Shown: in pieces, positions 1-8,895 of the stretch
Layout of the letters: each line of letters begins with the position of its first letter
How positions within the stretch are numbered: position 1 is the stretch's first letter
Source: Tritrichomonas musculus
Taxonomy: Eukaryota > Parabasalia > Tritrichomonadida > Tritrichomonadidae
Length of the DNA stretch: 64,000 nucleotides
Direction: 5' to 3'
NCBI GenBank assembly: GCA_039105265.1
Contig: JAPFFF010000002.1
Location: 7,130,001-7,194,000 of the forward strand
Position numbers and translations under genes: made by a program
Notes under the pieces: model-generated
Seen by the model: the letters and a program-made list of their open reading frames with translations, nothing else
What the model was told of the DNA's origin: nothing
Databases searched by the model: none

Positions 1-120
1 TAAATAAAGACGTTAATGTTCCTTCAAATTTTCTAATGGTTGAAAGATTTTTTTATTGAATGCAATCAAAAATTTCTAAAGTATAATTGAAAAAATTGAG
101 TTTAGAATAACAAGTAAAAT

Positions 121-126
121 TCATTT
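121..126 (+). promoter_or_regulatory. Initiator (Inr) of the EF-hand kinase gene
   Basis: TCATTT lies 7 bases before the ATG at 133. It matches the trichomonad Initiator TCA(+1)Y(T/A), which would give a 5' UTR of about 10 nt. The match is seen in the sequence; its function is inferred from known parabasalid promoters. Confidence 0.6.
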
Positions 127-132
127 GTTGAA

Positions 133-1590
133 ATGGATTTCGATTACGCAGCCTTCGAAAATCGATTAGAGGTTATGTCTTCTTCAATTGATGGAGGTGC
201 TCAAGGTAGCATATATGTGTGCATAGACAGAATTGATCCTAAGCATCCTGTTAGATATGCACTAAAAAGGTATTACAACCTCAAGACAAGGCAAGATCAA
301 GAAGAATATTTACGTGAACTTAGTACAATGCTTGACCTTGTGCATCCAGCTCTTGTGACTCTTGTTCACTTCAACCTTCATGGAATTTATGATAAAAAAA
401 AGCATGACTATGATCACGTCCCATATATGATGTTTCCTTTTTATCAAAAGAAATCGCTTCATCAATTTATGAATGCACCAACAAGCCAATGGAACAACAC
501 AAAGATAATGATCAATCTAATTGGTGTTGCAGCTGGAATGAAATATCTTCATGAAAATAGAATTATTCACAGAGATCTCAAACCAGAAAACATTTTGCTC
601 AATGACTTCCTCTATCCTAATATTTCTGACTTTGGATTAGCTCTCCGTCTTCCTGACAGCGGAGCTCTTCGTGTTGAAGACACTAAAAACCTAGGAACGT
701 ATTATTTGATTGCTCCAGAACTTTTCCAGGATAGCTTTTATGGAAGAAAAGTTGATGTATATGGATATGGTGTTTTCATGTATTGGATGTTCACTCACAA
801 GTATCCATTTGACGATTGGGCTGGAACAGAAGGATATGAAGATAGATTGAAAGAAGCTGTTTGTGGAGGTGTCAGACCTGATGTTAGCGGAATTCCATCT
901 CCTTTCAACGAACTTATCACACGTTGCTGGGCAGTCAAAACTGAAACTCGTCCAGAATTTTCGGAAATCGTTGATCTTCTTACAAAACGTGAATCATGGC
1001 TTCCGGATATTAACGAAAGAGAAATCGAAGATTACATGATTCTGATCCAAGAAATCAAGAATCTTACACTTGAAACGCCAAACCCATTTATTGGTCATAA
1101 AGAAGCTATTGGCGACAGCGTTGTTGAAGCATTTTTACAAATCGATAAGGATAAAAATTATAACCTTGATGTTGACGAATTAGCTGAATTCCTTCATGAA
1201 TTTGCACCTCAATTAAAGCCATTTGTTAGACTTTTAATGAAAGTATTTGGTGAAGAACAAGAAGAAGAAGATGAAAATGGTCAAGTAACTAAAAAATATG
1301 GAATGTCATGGAAATCTTTTATGGAATTCTATTCATCATTTATCGAGAAAACTTCAAGTCCAAACTACATATCCCGAAGAATATTTAGCTTCATTGATGA
1401 CGATCAAAGTGGAATTATTGATTTTGAAGAATTAAATGAAATAGTTGATTTAATTGATGCCCCGAGATCTGTTGTTTTATCTTTGCTTACTAAATTCACA
1501 GAAATGGATTACGAACATTTCCAATTTCAATTCTATACCATCATGGTTTACCTTTGGAAATATGAAAGCATCGAAACTGAAGAATCTTAA
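133..1590 (+). CDS. Protein kinase (TKL/CAMK-like) with two C-terminal EF-hands
   Basis: 485-residue Ser/Thr protein kinase, probably calcium-responsive. Visible kinase landmarks are the glycine-rich segment GGAQGS (residues 21-26), the ATP lysine K45 in YALKRY, the catalytic loop HRDLKPEN (146-153), DFG (166-168) and APE (194-196), so the catalytic core looks intact. The kinase domain ends near residue 290. Two EF-hand loops follow: DKDKNYNLDVDE (337-348) and DDDQSGIIDFEE (421-432), both with acidic residues at the coordinating positions. This order (kinase, linker, EF-hands) recalls calcium-dependent kinases, but there are only two recognisable hands and the kinase domain looks closer to the TKL-like kinases expanded in trichomonads. 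No signal peptide or membrane segment, so probably cytosolic. The start is supported by the Initiator 10 nt upstream; the stop is TAAA, which also fits the trichomonad UAAA polyadenylation signal. Confidence 0.93.
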   Translation: MDFDYAAFENRLEVMSSSIDGGAQGSIYVCIDRIDPKHPVRYALKRYYNLKTRQDQEEYLRELSTMLDLVHPALVTLVHFNLHGIYDKKKHDYDHVPYMMFPFYQKKSLHQFMNAPTSQWNNTKIMINLIGVAAGMKYLHENRIIHRDLKPENILLNDFLYPNISDFGLALRLPDSGALRVEDTKNLGTYYLIAPELFQDSFYGRKVDVYGYGVFMYWMFTHKYPFDDWAGTEGYEDRLKEAVCGGVRPDVSGIPSPFNELITRCWAVKTETRPEFSEIVDLLTKRESWLPDINEREIEDYMILIQEIKNLTLETPNPFIGHKEAIGDSVVEAFLQIDKDKNYNLDVDELAEFLHEFAPQLKPFVRLLMKVFGEEQEEEDENGQVTKKYGMSWKSFMEFYSSFIEKTSSPNYISRRIFSFIDDDQSGIIDFEELNEIVDLIDAPRSVVLSLLTKFTEMDYEHFQFQFYTIMVYLWKYESIETEES

Positions 1591-2817
1591 AAGCATAAAG
1601 TTAATGATAATATACATAATTTAAATATATTTATATATTTAATAATAAACTCTAAAGTTTCGAAATCAGCTAAAAATATGATTTTTAATTCATTCTTAAA
1701 GTGTTTTTATATGGATTGTTGGAAAAAAAAGTTATGAACTTGAAAGTGTACTTCATTTTCAAGCTAAATAGAAAATCGTAAGACTTTCGTTATTTTTCAT
1801 TCAAATATTTGAATAAATATAAACTTTTTGTAGAATATCTCATATGATATAAGAAGAGTTATTATATGCAAAGATATTTGAACAAATTTAAAAAGATGAT
1901 TTTAATGAAAAATTATTTCATTCTCTCTTGAAGGATTTGAATCAAAATAAAAAACTCCTATAGAGCAAATTAAAATATAATAGTCAATTTCGAGGGAGTG
2001 ATCAAATTAAAGAAAAATGGTAAAATATTCTTTCAGCTAGCTTGAGTGGAGTCAATTAATAGACTTAGCGAAGACCATAAATATTTACAACTTGTCCTTT
2101 GGAGTATAAATTTTTTGGAGACTTGTATACATTTGTTGAAATTAAAAAAGTCTTACTTGGTGATTGTTTGTGTATATCTGAGAATGAATTGGTGAACCCA
2201 ATTTGTATATACTACTACTTATTAATGGTATTCATTATCATCATGTGATTGAATTGGAGTTAAGTTGAGCAAATTTTTATATAAAATATATTTTGATTGA
2301 AGATGAAATTTCAATGGAGGAAAAAGGTAATATATATTCAAAAACACCATATAACGATGTATTTCTTATCAAATGGTTCATTTTTTTTAAATGTCAGCAT
2401 TAAATCACCGACGTCGCAAAGGACAAAAATGTTGTGGACCCAGGAAACAAACTTGTTCATATCATTCATTGTGAAGAGTTCTGTTAATGTGGTCATTTCT
2501 TTACAAGAAAAAAACAAAATAAACACATTGTTGATTCACTTCTTCACTAATTTATACAACCGACCTTTTTTACAGTTAATTTTGTTATATCTCATCTTAA
2601 CTTCATATCCATCTGGTATTGTTTTAATATCGATTCCATATAAATTGTACAGATCTCTTTTGTTAGTAAATTCCATATATATATAGAGTGGTTATTAAGT
2701 CTTTACCTTCGTTTTATCTAATTGATTTAAAACAAAAAAAATATTATAATATAATACTTTGGAATGTATGTTAATATAATAATTTAATAAAATAGAGTTT
2801 TGTTTTTCAGTAGCATT
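1591..2817. other. Intergenic, no gene recognised
   Basis: AT-rich DNA between the kinase gene and the left end of the Maverick-like element. A short open frame at about 2297-2686 lacks a recognisable domain and starts at a non-ATG codon, so I do not call it. No repeat or RNA gene recognised. Confidence 0.6.
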
Positions 2818-3503
2818 AGTAGTTATAAATAGTGAAGGGGGGATAGATAACTAGTATAAGCAAATGGGGCTCTCTGGCTTTGAAAGCTTCCTGAAGAGAC
2901 GATAATTTGAGGTACTTTGGAGATGTTTTATATTATAGCTCCCTCGCTTTGAAAAGCTCCCTCGCTATAATAAACCATATCTCCAAACAGCCCCCAAGCA
3001 ACCCCCACCCAGCCACCCTACACGGAGAGCCCCATTTGCTTATACTAGTTATCTATCCCCCCTTCACTATGTATAACTACTTAATACCAACCTATCTAGA
3101 ATACTCCTACAGCAACCCATCTCAAGCAACCCATCTCAAGCAACCCATCTCAAGCAACCCATCTCAAGCAACCCATCTCAAGCAATCATCTCAAGCAACC
3201 CATCTCAAGCAATCATCTCACACAAATCCACTCAAGCAACCCATCTCACACAAATCCACTCAAGCAACCCATCTCATGCAATCATCTCAAGCAACCCATC
3301 TCACACAAATCCACTTATGCAACACATCACACACATCCACTAATGCAACCCATCTCCCATATCTTGTATCGCAAATCATCTCATGCAACCATCACACACA
3401 TCCACTCATGCAATCATCTCCCATATCTCATCACATACATCTACTCATGCAACCACTTCATGTACACCCGATACCTACTCAAAAATAAATCTTTAATTGA
3501 ATC
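2818..3503 (+). repeat. Left terminal inverted repeat of the Maverick-like element
   Basis: 686 bp, inverted relative to 8896-9440. It consists of a 58-bp module A (2818-2875), a central segment B, an inverted copy of A (A', 3024-3081), and then a tandem array of about 14-bp units (about 3112-3460). The A/A' pair differs by two substitutions. An open frame crossing this repeat (2907-3488) is not a gene: it only reads the array in one frame. Confidence 0.9.
3112..3460 (+). repeat. 14-bp subterminal tandem repeat array (left)
   Basis: CAACCCATCTCAAG is repeated perfectly about five times from 3112 and then degenerates into related units containing CATCTCA, CATCACACA and CCACTCATGCAA. It is mirrored, with fewer units and a different order, in the right TIR. 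Confidence 0.85.
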
Positions 3504-3506
3504 ATA
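3502..3506 (+). promoter_or_regulatory. Initiator of the first element gene
   Basis: TCATA sits one base before the ATG at 3508, right at the inner edge of the left TIR. It matches the trichomonad Inr TCAYW and implies a 5' UTR of 3-4 nt. Confidence 0.5.
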
Positions 3507-3507
3507 A

Positions 3508-4776
3508 ATGTATAGTAGGTTTAAATCACTACATCCAACCATTGATAATATCACAGATGAGCAAGTACCAATTCCTATCGAATCAGCATTCTTTCTAGAA
3601 GATGGGAAGCCCGATAAAGATAAGTTCAATAGGTACTATTTTGATTTCCCCCATGAATGGTGTACAGCTAATCGTGGTGAAACTATTATTGGTGTAAGGA
3701 ATATTAATATGTTGGCTCGAAGAAGGAAATTGGAATTTGATTTGAGAGTTAGGAAATATTTAAGATGTACATTCGATGACCTCAAAAATAAAAATCCCGA
3801 TAAGACTAATGATGAGATATATAATATGCTTACAGAAAAACAAAAAGCAGAGGTCTCATCTAAAATTATCTCATGGCTAGGCACTGAGCACGATTTTAGA
3901 AAGCTATTCGACGATGTTGAAAAACAGATTAAACCAAAGTTTGAAGAATATAATAAAAATGCAATTACAAAACATAAGATTGCTCTCGATACGATAAAAG
4001 ATGCGCTAACCAGTTATGGAAAAATATTACAAAGATATTACAAACCGATTACAGGTCCAATTAATCTAATTAAAGATGTATATGGTTTCATATTTAAGAC
4101 TAAAGATGAATATGATGCTGCAGTTAAAGAAATACTAGATTTTAAACGAACCAATGCTGATAAATTAATACCGTTATTCCATCAGGACGATATCGATAGA
4201 AGTAATAATGATTTACAAATGGATGGATATTATGATTATAATCTAAACACATTCATTGAAACTTTGTTTTCACCAAATAATGTTAAGATAGAGAATAGTT
4301 ATATATTTGAAGAACTGCCACCACAAACAGCTGACCAGATAAATAAATTAGATCCAATCAATGTTGGATTATATTATATTGATTTTAAGATTACATTTAA
4401 TGAAAGGGAGACCGATTCTAATTACAGAAGATACGATTTCGCCGATGTAATGAATATTGGGTACGGACCAAATCAAAATAATCCCCAAAAATACAAAAAT
4501 GTGTGGCTGAGACGATTTGATTTTTATAACGTTTGGGACCGACAACCATGCAAGATATGTTCATCCATTGCTGAACAATCCTCACGTCATTATATAGGAA
4601 ACAGTGCAGTTGATTTCATACCAATAAAGTATTATAAATTAAACTCCACTGACCAAGGATTTTGGATTGAGTTTTATTCAGGTCGTCATAATAATATCCC
4701 CATTAAGATTCCTCGAAACGAATCATTTTGTATAGAGATGCAATTCCTACCATTTGATAAGATGTTATATACATAA
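3508..4776 (+). CDS. Maverick-encoded structural-type protein (capsid candidate)
   Basis: 422 residues, no signal peptide or membrane segment. I do not recognise the family with certainty. The N-terminal ~85 residues and the C-terminal ~150 residues read as beta-rich, with alternating hydrophobic/aromatic patterns, for example FIPIKYYKL and FCIEMQFLPF near the end. The middle (about 90-250) is strongly helical and charged. A beta region, helical insertion and second beta region would be compatible with a jelly-roll virion protein, and structural genes are the usual partners of the integrase in Mavericks. That functional reading is inference from context. It is the first gene inside the left TIR and is co-oriented with the integrase gene, 21 bases upstream of it. 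Confidence 0.85.
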   Translation: MYSRFKSLHPTIDNITDEQVPIPIESAFFLEDGKPDKDKFNRYYFDFPHEWCTANRGETIIGVRNINMLARRRKLEFDLRVRKYLRCTFDDLKNKNPDKTNDEIYNMLTEKQKAEVSSKIISWLGTEHDFRKLFDDVEKQIKPKFEEYNKNAITKHKIALDTIKDALTSYGKILQRYYKPITGPINLIKDVYGFIFKTKDEYDAAVKEILDFKRTNADKLIPLFHQDDIDRSNNDLQMDGYYDYNLNTFIETLFSPNNVKIENSYIFEELPPQTADQINKLDPINVGLYYIDFKITFNERETDSNYRRYDFADVMNIGYGPNQNNPQKYKNVWLRRFDFYNVWDRQPCKICSSIAEQSSRHYIGNSAVDFIPIKYYKLNSTDQGFWIEFYSGRHNNIPIKIPRNESFCIEMQFLPFDKMLYT

Positions 4777-4797
4777 GCTAGTTTAATCTAAAATCAA

Positions 4798-5802
4798 ATG
4801 AGTTATAATACACTTGATGAATTATTTAAAAAATATCCATGGAAGAGCAAATCTAAATTTGTTCCGTTAGCCAAACGATATGGTTTCACGGCGAAAGATG
4901 CTAACGATTTTCTAGACAAAAATATTGTCCATGATGTTAAGGTACCCAAAGCTAAATATATGCCAATCGTATCGAAACATTTACACGGATACCAGATGGA
5001 TACATTTATTAATGAAAAGCATAAGGGAGGTCTCAATTATTTAATGTTCATCAATATTAATACGAGGAAGGCATATGCATATCCGTTACAAGGCAAGGGT
5101 TCAAAATCTATTATCAACGCGCTACAATGTTTCATGAAAGATGTACACAATATTTATTCAATCACTAGCGACCAAGATGCTGCATATCTATCAAACGAGG
5201 TACTTGGTTTTATGAAATCGAACAATATAATATACACCACTACTGAAGACAACAATCATAATGTACTAGGTATCATTAATCGATTCATGCGAACGATTCG
5301 TGATGCTATTGGTGAGAATAGATATATTGATGAAACTGAAATGAATGATTTGATTGATGCGTATAACAATACTCCTCATAGGGGATTAGATAATAGAGCT
5401 CCTAATGATATAACTAAAGATGATGAACTAACATACATCAATACTAAATCAAGCATCAAACCATATGATTTCAAAACAAATGATAGGGTTAGAATTGTAT
5501 TAGCTGATGAACCATTCTCAAAGATAAGAAATCGCGTGAGCAAGGAGGCATATATTATTGACTCGAAATCAGGTAACCAATTCATAATTAAGTCAAAGGA
5601 TGATTCAATAGATAAGCTCCCGGGTTACCGCTTAATAAAAACCAATAATAATATACCGTTAGCGAATTCATTGAAGAATGGCAAGCGTGGTATTGTAAAT
5701 AAAATTTTTAGTTATGATGTTAAGAAAAATAAATATAGGGTCGAGTATGAAGGTGGTAAACGCGATACAATCAAAAAAAAAATTTTTTTCTCAAAAAATT
5801 GA
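4798..5802 (+). CDS. Maverick integrase (rve/RNase H-fold, c-integrase)
   Basis: 334-residue retroviral-type integrase that would insert the element by DDE chemistry. After a helical N-terminal region (1-62) the core shows QMDTF (catalytic D68), TSDQDAAY (D125) and NNHNVLGIINRFMRT. The residue 36 positions after D125, where the catalytic Glu normally sits, is N161. The PHRGLDNRAPND segment that usually follows the core is present. The C-terminus (about 295-334) reads as a small SH3/chromo-like beta barrel (YRVEYEGGKRDTI). The start follows TCAA at 4794-4797, a variant of the Inr also seen before other starts here. The stop codon directly abuts the stop of the opposing gene. With N161, activity is uncertain. 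Confidence 0.92.
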   Translation: MSYNTLDELFKKYPWKSKSKFVPLAKRYGFTAKDANDFLDKNIVHDVKVPKAKYMPIVSKHLHGYQMDTFINEKHKGGLNYLMFININTRKAYAYPLQGKGSKSIINALQCFMKDVHNIYSITSDQDAAYLSNEVLGFMKSNNIIYTTTEDNNHNVLGIINRFMRTIRDAIGENRYIDETEMNDLIDAYNNTPHRGLDNRAPNDITKDDELTYINTKSSIKPYDFKTNDRVRIVLADEPFSKIRNRVSKEAYIIDSKSGNQFIIKSKDDSIDKLPGYRLIKTNNNIPLANSLKNGKRGIVNKIFSYDVKKNKYRVEYEGGKRDTIKKKIFFSKN

Positions 5803-8127
5803 TTAACAATGTTCTGTAAACTTGAATTCTAGCTGGTCAGGTATGATATAATCATCAGGCACCTCAAATATAATTTTGTAGTAATCCTCATCCTGTATAA
5901 TGTAATCCTGAATAATGGATGGCTTATAGAAGTAGTGGACATCACTTTTATGAAGCTTCAACGCATTATCAGCAATTATGGTTTTACATTTAATAGGCTT
6001 ATCCGTTTTCAATAGAGTTGGTGTGTATTCATTCATAATTGATAACTCTCCATTGAGGAATAACTTATGGGGATGAAATGGTAACTTTTTATCAAATGCT
6101 ATATAAAACTTACCATCGAGGTCATTTTGGTCAGCAGGTCCAATGGATCTTGTTGCGATTAAAGAACTATCATTGATGATACAGAAATTTTGATACGTAT
6201 CAAATTTGATTACTGGACACACTATCTTATTATTTTTGGATACAATATAGAACTCTTTAATATATCTCCCCTTGCTATCATATATAACATTCTTTCGCAA
6301 TACAATTTTGAAAACAGGTCCGCTATGATTGAGGAAGGCTTGTTTTTGTTCATCAGGAACATTAATAACTAATAGATTACATTCGATATTATTAATAGTA
6401 TTTGTTAATGAAGATACATCCTTGTTTGTAATTATGAATTCATCAATACCTGCCTCATTAACAAAATTGGAGTCACCACTGGGGATTGAATCTAATCTAT
6501 CCATGACATAATTATGAGCCTCACATAAATTATTCACTAAATCAATTGTATCAAATATAACAGATGCTGCGTCTAATATTGGGTTATCATCAGTTAGTAT
6601 ATCAATCTCGTCGCTAAGAGTTGTTGGGGTATCTTTTTTCTTGAGACGTTTTCCAATGGATGCATGGTCTCTCATCATCTCCTCAAACTTTAATTTATGT
6701 TCCGTTGGAGTAAGCTTCTTATAAGTCTTCTCCTCATTGAAAATGTATTTGGTTCCATATATAATCAGTAATAATGTCAATTGAAACGTGCCTGCACATA
6801 TTAGAAAATTATCAGGTTCTTGGAGCCATTTAATGAAGCTACTAAAGTTATCAAATACTTTATGTATAGTAGTTGAACCTACCGTTGGTAGTGAATCGAC
6901 AACTTTATCTTTAAACGTGATTAGATAACGGCATAGTTTCCCCGTCGTATCGATAGCATAATGCCAGATGTATCCTGAATTATTATATAATGATTCCATC
7001 AACGATGCCGTCATATTATATGCGATTCGATTCATGAATGAAACACCTGAGAGTGTGTATGATAATAGCTTACCAGTTATAGAGAATGTACTTTTCAATA
7101 GAAGTAGTATAAAACTTGATGTCTTGACCACTACATTGATAACTTTATCCATGTTATCGTGACTGATAGGTGACTTGTTTTCAATCAGTGTATCCACATC
7201 TTCGATATCATACTCCTTATTATCATCTGGGTTCACGATGACATCATATTTGGTTGGCTCGACTGGGAGGTCATCACCTGATGGAGCTTTTTGACACTTC
7301 ACTTTGCGTATCTCATATCTATCATTTATTTTTAGGACAACGAGGTACTCTATATTCTCAAGTGTATTCAAGAGATTTGTTATATCACTATTGGAAGCAG
7401 TTGATATATCATTTTGAAGACCATTCAATATTTGTAATAGGTTTGCATTATTGGTATTGAGACTGGTGAATAGATTGGCATATGTTTTGATATTATTGGT
7501 TGCATTGAGATTATTTGATAATGAGGAGCCAAATAAATTCAGTTGACCATTAGGATATATATCTGTATTCTCAAATCCGGATTTCTTCACAAACCCATTA
7601 ATGTTAGATAATAATGATTGAATCGAAGTATTGGATGAGTTGTATGTTTTGATGACATCATTTATACTTGACGGATTGTGTGGTTGAATTATGTTGTTGT
7701 TATCGATATAATTCATTTGACTCAATGATATATCTGTGTTCGCCAAATCACTCAAATCGACCCCATCTATATTTAGGTCATGTATATATTTGGTTAGATT
7801 ATTAAAATTGGTTCTCAATAATTCCATCAGTTTATTATAAGTGGTACAATATTGTGTATTTGTAGCACCATCAGCGAAGACAGGTAAGCTTTGCCCACCA
7901 GTAATAGTTAAATCTTTAAATGAATCAATTTTAAAGTCCTTTCCTAATGCCATTTGGTCAACTTCAGCTTTGCTATATATATTATTGAATGCGACTGGTT
8001 CACCATCCTCTCGTGTGAAACTGAATTGTTCGTTACCTTCATCATCTTCAGCTACTTCTATCGACAAACCTTTATCCTTTAACTTGGTTGCTTCATTACA
8101 ACGAAAAGCATATGGTACAATAGACAT
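5803..8127 (-). CDS. Large Maverick-encoded protein with fibre-like N-terminus and membrane segments
   Basis: 774 residues; family not recognised. Near the N-terminus (51-59) is YSKAEVDQM, the kind of motif found at the shaft start of many phage tail-fibre proteins, followed by LTITGG. Residues 90-260 are Asn/Ser/Leu-rich, with a pattern suited to a long helical or fibrous region. Hydrophobic stretches at about 329-366 and a clear membrane helix at 441-458 come next, and the last 200 residues read as beta-rich. This is compatible with a virion or entry-type structural protein, but that is inference. It is encoded opposite to the integrase, with zero bases between their stop codons, and diverges from the next gene with only 16 bases between start codons. 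Confidence 0.88.
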   Translation of the reverse strand: MSIVPYAFRCNEATKLKDKGLSIEVAEDDEGNEQFSFTREDGEPVAFNNIYSKAEVDQMALGKDFKIDSFKDLTITGGQSLPVFADGATNTQYCTTYNKLMELLRTNFNNLTKYIHDLNIDGVDLSDLANTDISLSQMNYIDNNNIIQPHNPSSINDVIKTYNSSNTSIQSLLSNINGFVKKSGFENTDIYPNGQLNLFGSSLSNNLNATNNIKTYANLFTSLNTNNANLLQILNGLQNDISTASNSDITNLLNTLENIEYLVVLKINDRYEIRKVKCQKAPSGDDLPVEPTKYDVIVNPDDNKEYDIEDVDTLIENKSPISHDNMDKVINVVVKTSSFILLLLKSTFSITGKLLSYTLSGVSFMNRIAYNMTASLMESLYNNSGYIWHYAIDTTGKLCRYLITFKDKVVDSLPTVGSTTIHKVFDNFSSFIKWLQEPDNFLICAGTFQLTLLLIIYGTKYIFNEEKTYKKLTPTEHKLKFEEMMRDHASIGKRLKKKDTPTTLSDEIDILTDDNPILDAASVIFDTIDLVNNLCEAHNYVMDRLDSIPSGDSNFVNEAGIDEFIITNKDVSSLTNTINNIECNLLVINVPDEQKQAFLNHSGPVFKIVLRKNVIYDSKGRYIKEFYIVSKNNKIVCPVIKFDTYQNFCIINDSSLIATRSIGPADQNDLDGKFYIAFDKKLPFHPHKLFLNGELSIMNEYTPTLLKTDKPIKCKTIIADNALKLHKSDVHYFYKPSIIQDYIIQDEDYYKIIFEVPDDYIIPDQLEFKFTEHC

Positions 8128-8143
8128 TTTAACAGATAGTAAA

Positions 8144-8890
8144 ATGTTGTGTTCAGTTAATAGTAATGCAACAGATTATAGTCTGGTGAAACTAAATGTA
8201 GACATACCTTGGAAATGTGATTACGTGAAGTATTATGTTTCCTCAATCAATACAAAGGGGAATATATTGATAGTAACTAAGGATGACTATTTGATGTTTT
8301 CATATGAGGACGGAAATAATGAACGTTCGCTGATGATAGAATTTAAAGACACATATTATTACTCAATGCTTGGATTGGTTAAATACTTGAATAGTTGTCA
8401 AAACATAATTGTGTTCAAAAATATTGATGGTAGGACAATGAGTTTATCGAGTCAGCATAAAGTATCGTTCATTAGAGGTTCTCATAGAGCTAAACTGATA
8501 ACAGGATTATATAGTGTAAAGAATGAAGTTGTTATACCTGCCAACAATGAGACAGTTGTACCTGATTTGCCAATATTGGATTATGCCAATAGATTATATC
8601 TCGTATCACTACAAGGTCAAGCTGTACATAGTATTATAGGAGAACATGAATATACACCATCTGTGATTGCAACAGTTGATACTGTTATAGAACCACAGGC
8701 ACCTATTATAATTGATTACGATTCATCTAAACCAATCAAAATTAAAACATTTACCGACTCACTAAAACACATCGAAATGAGGCTAGTAGATTTCATGTAC
8801 CAACCTGTCATATTAAAGTCTCCATTATTTGTCAACATTAAAATTAAACCTGCAGGGACAACTAATATTGACACACCAACGAATCATTAA
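8144..8890 (+). CDS. Small beta-rich Maverick protein (penton/minor-capsid candidate)
   Basis: 248 residues starting at the first in-frame ATG (8144); the frame is open further upstream but contains no ATG and overlaps the opposing gene. The chain is almost entirely beta-like. The C-terminal part has a strand/turn pattern ending FVNIKIKP that resembles the end of viral jelly-roll minor capsid proteins. Size and fold pattern would suit the single jelly-roll penton homologue of Polintons (about 200-250 residues). This is inference and needs a structure-based search. The gene is divergent from the 774-residue gene and its stop lies 5 bases from the right TIR. Confidence 0.82.
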   Translation: MLCSVNSNATDYSLVKLNVDIPWKCDYVKYYVSSINTKGNILIVTKDDYLMFSYEDGNNERSLMIEFKDTYYYSMLGLVKYLNSCQNIIVFKNIDGRTMSLSSQHKVSFIRGSHRAKLITGLYSVKNEVVIPANNETVVPDLPILDYANRLYLVSLQGQAVHSIIGEHEYTPSVIATVDTVIEPQAPIIIDYDSSKPIKIKTFTDSLKHIEMRLVDFMYQPVILKSPLFVNIKIKPAGTTNIDTPTNH

Positions 8891-8895
8891 GCTTG

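Noticed and set aside
2297-2686. 129-codon open frame upstream of the Maverick-like element
   Set aside because: Starts at a non-ATG codon, low-complexity Ile/Leu/Tyr-rich sequence, no domain, overlapping open frame on the other strand.
2907-3488. 193-codon frame rich in His/Gln/Ser/Pro in the left TIR
   Set aside because: It only reads the 14-bp tandem array; the mirrored right TIR does not conserve the frame.
5771-5806. Sequence AAATTTTTTTCTCAAAAAAT shared by 5780-5799 and about 10669-10687
   Set aside because: Looked like a dispersed motif or terminator, but it is low-complexity A/T and could recur by chance.
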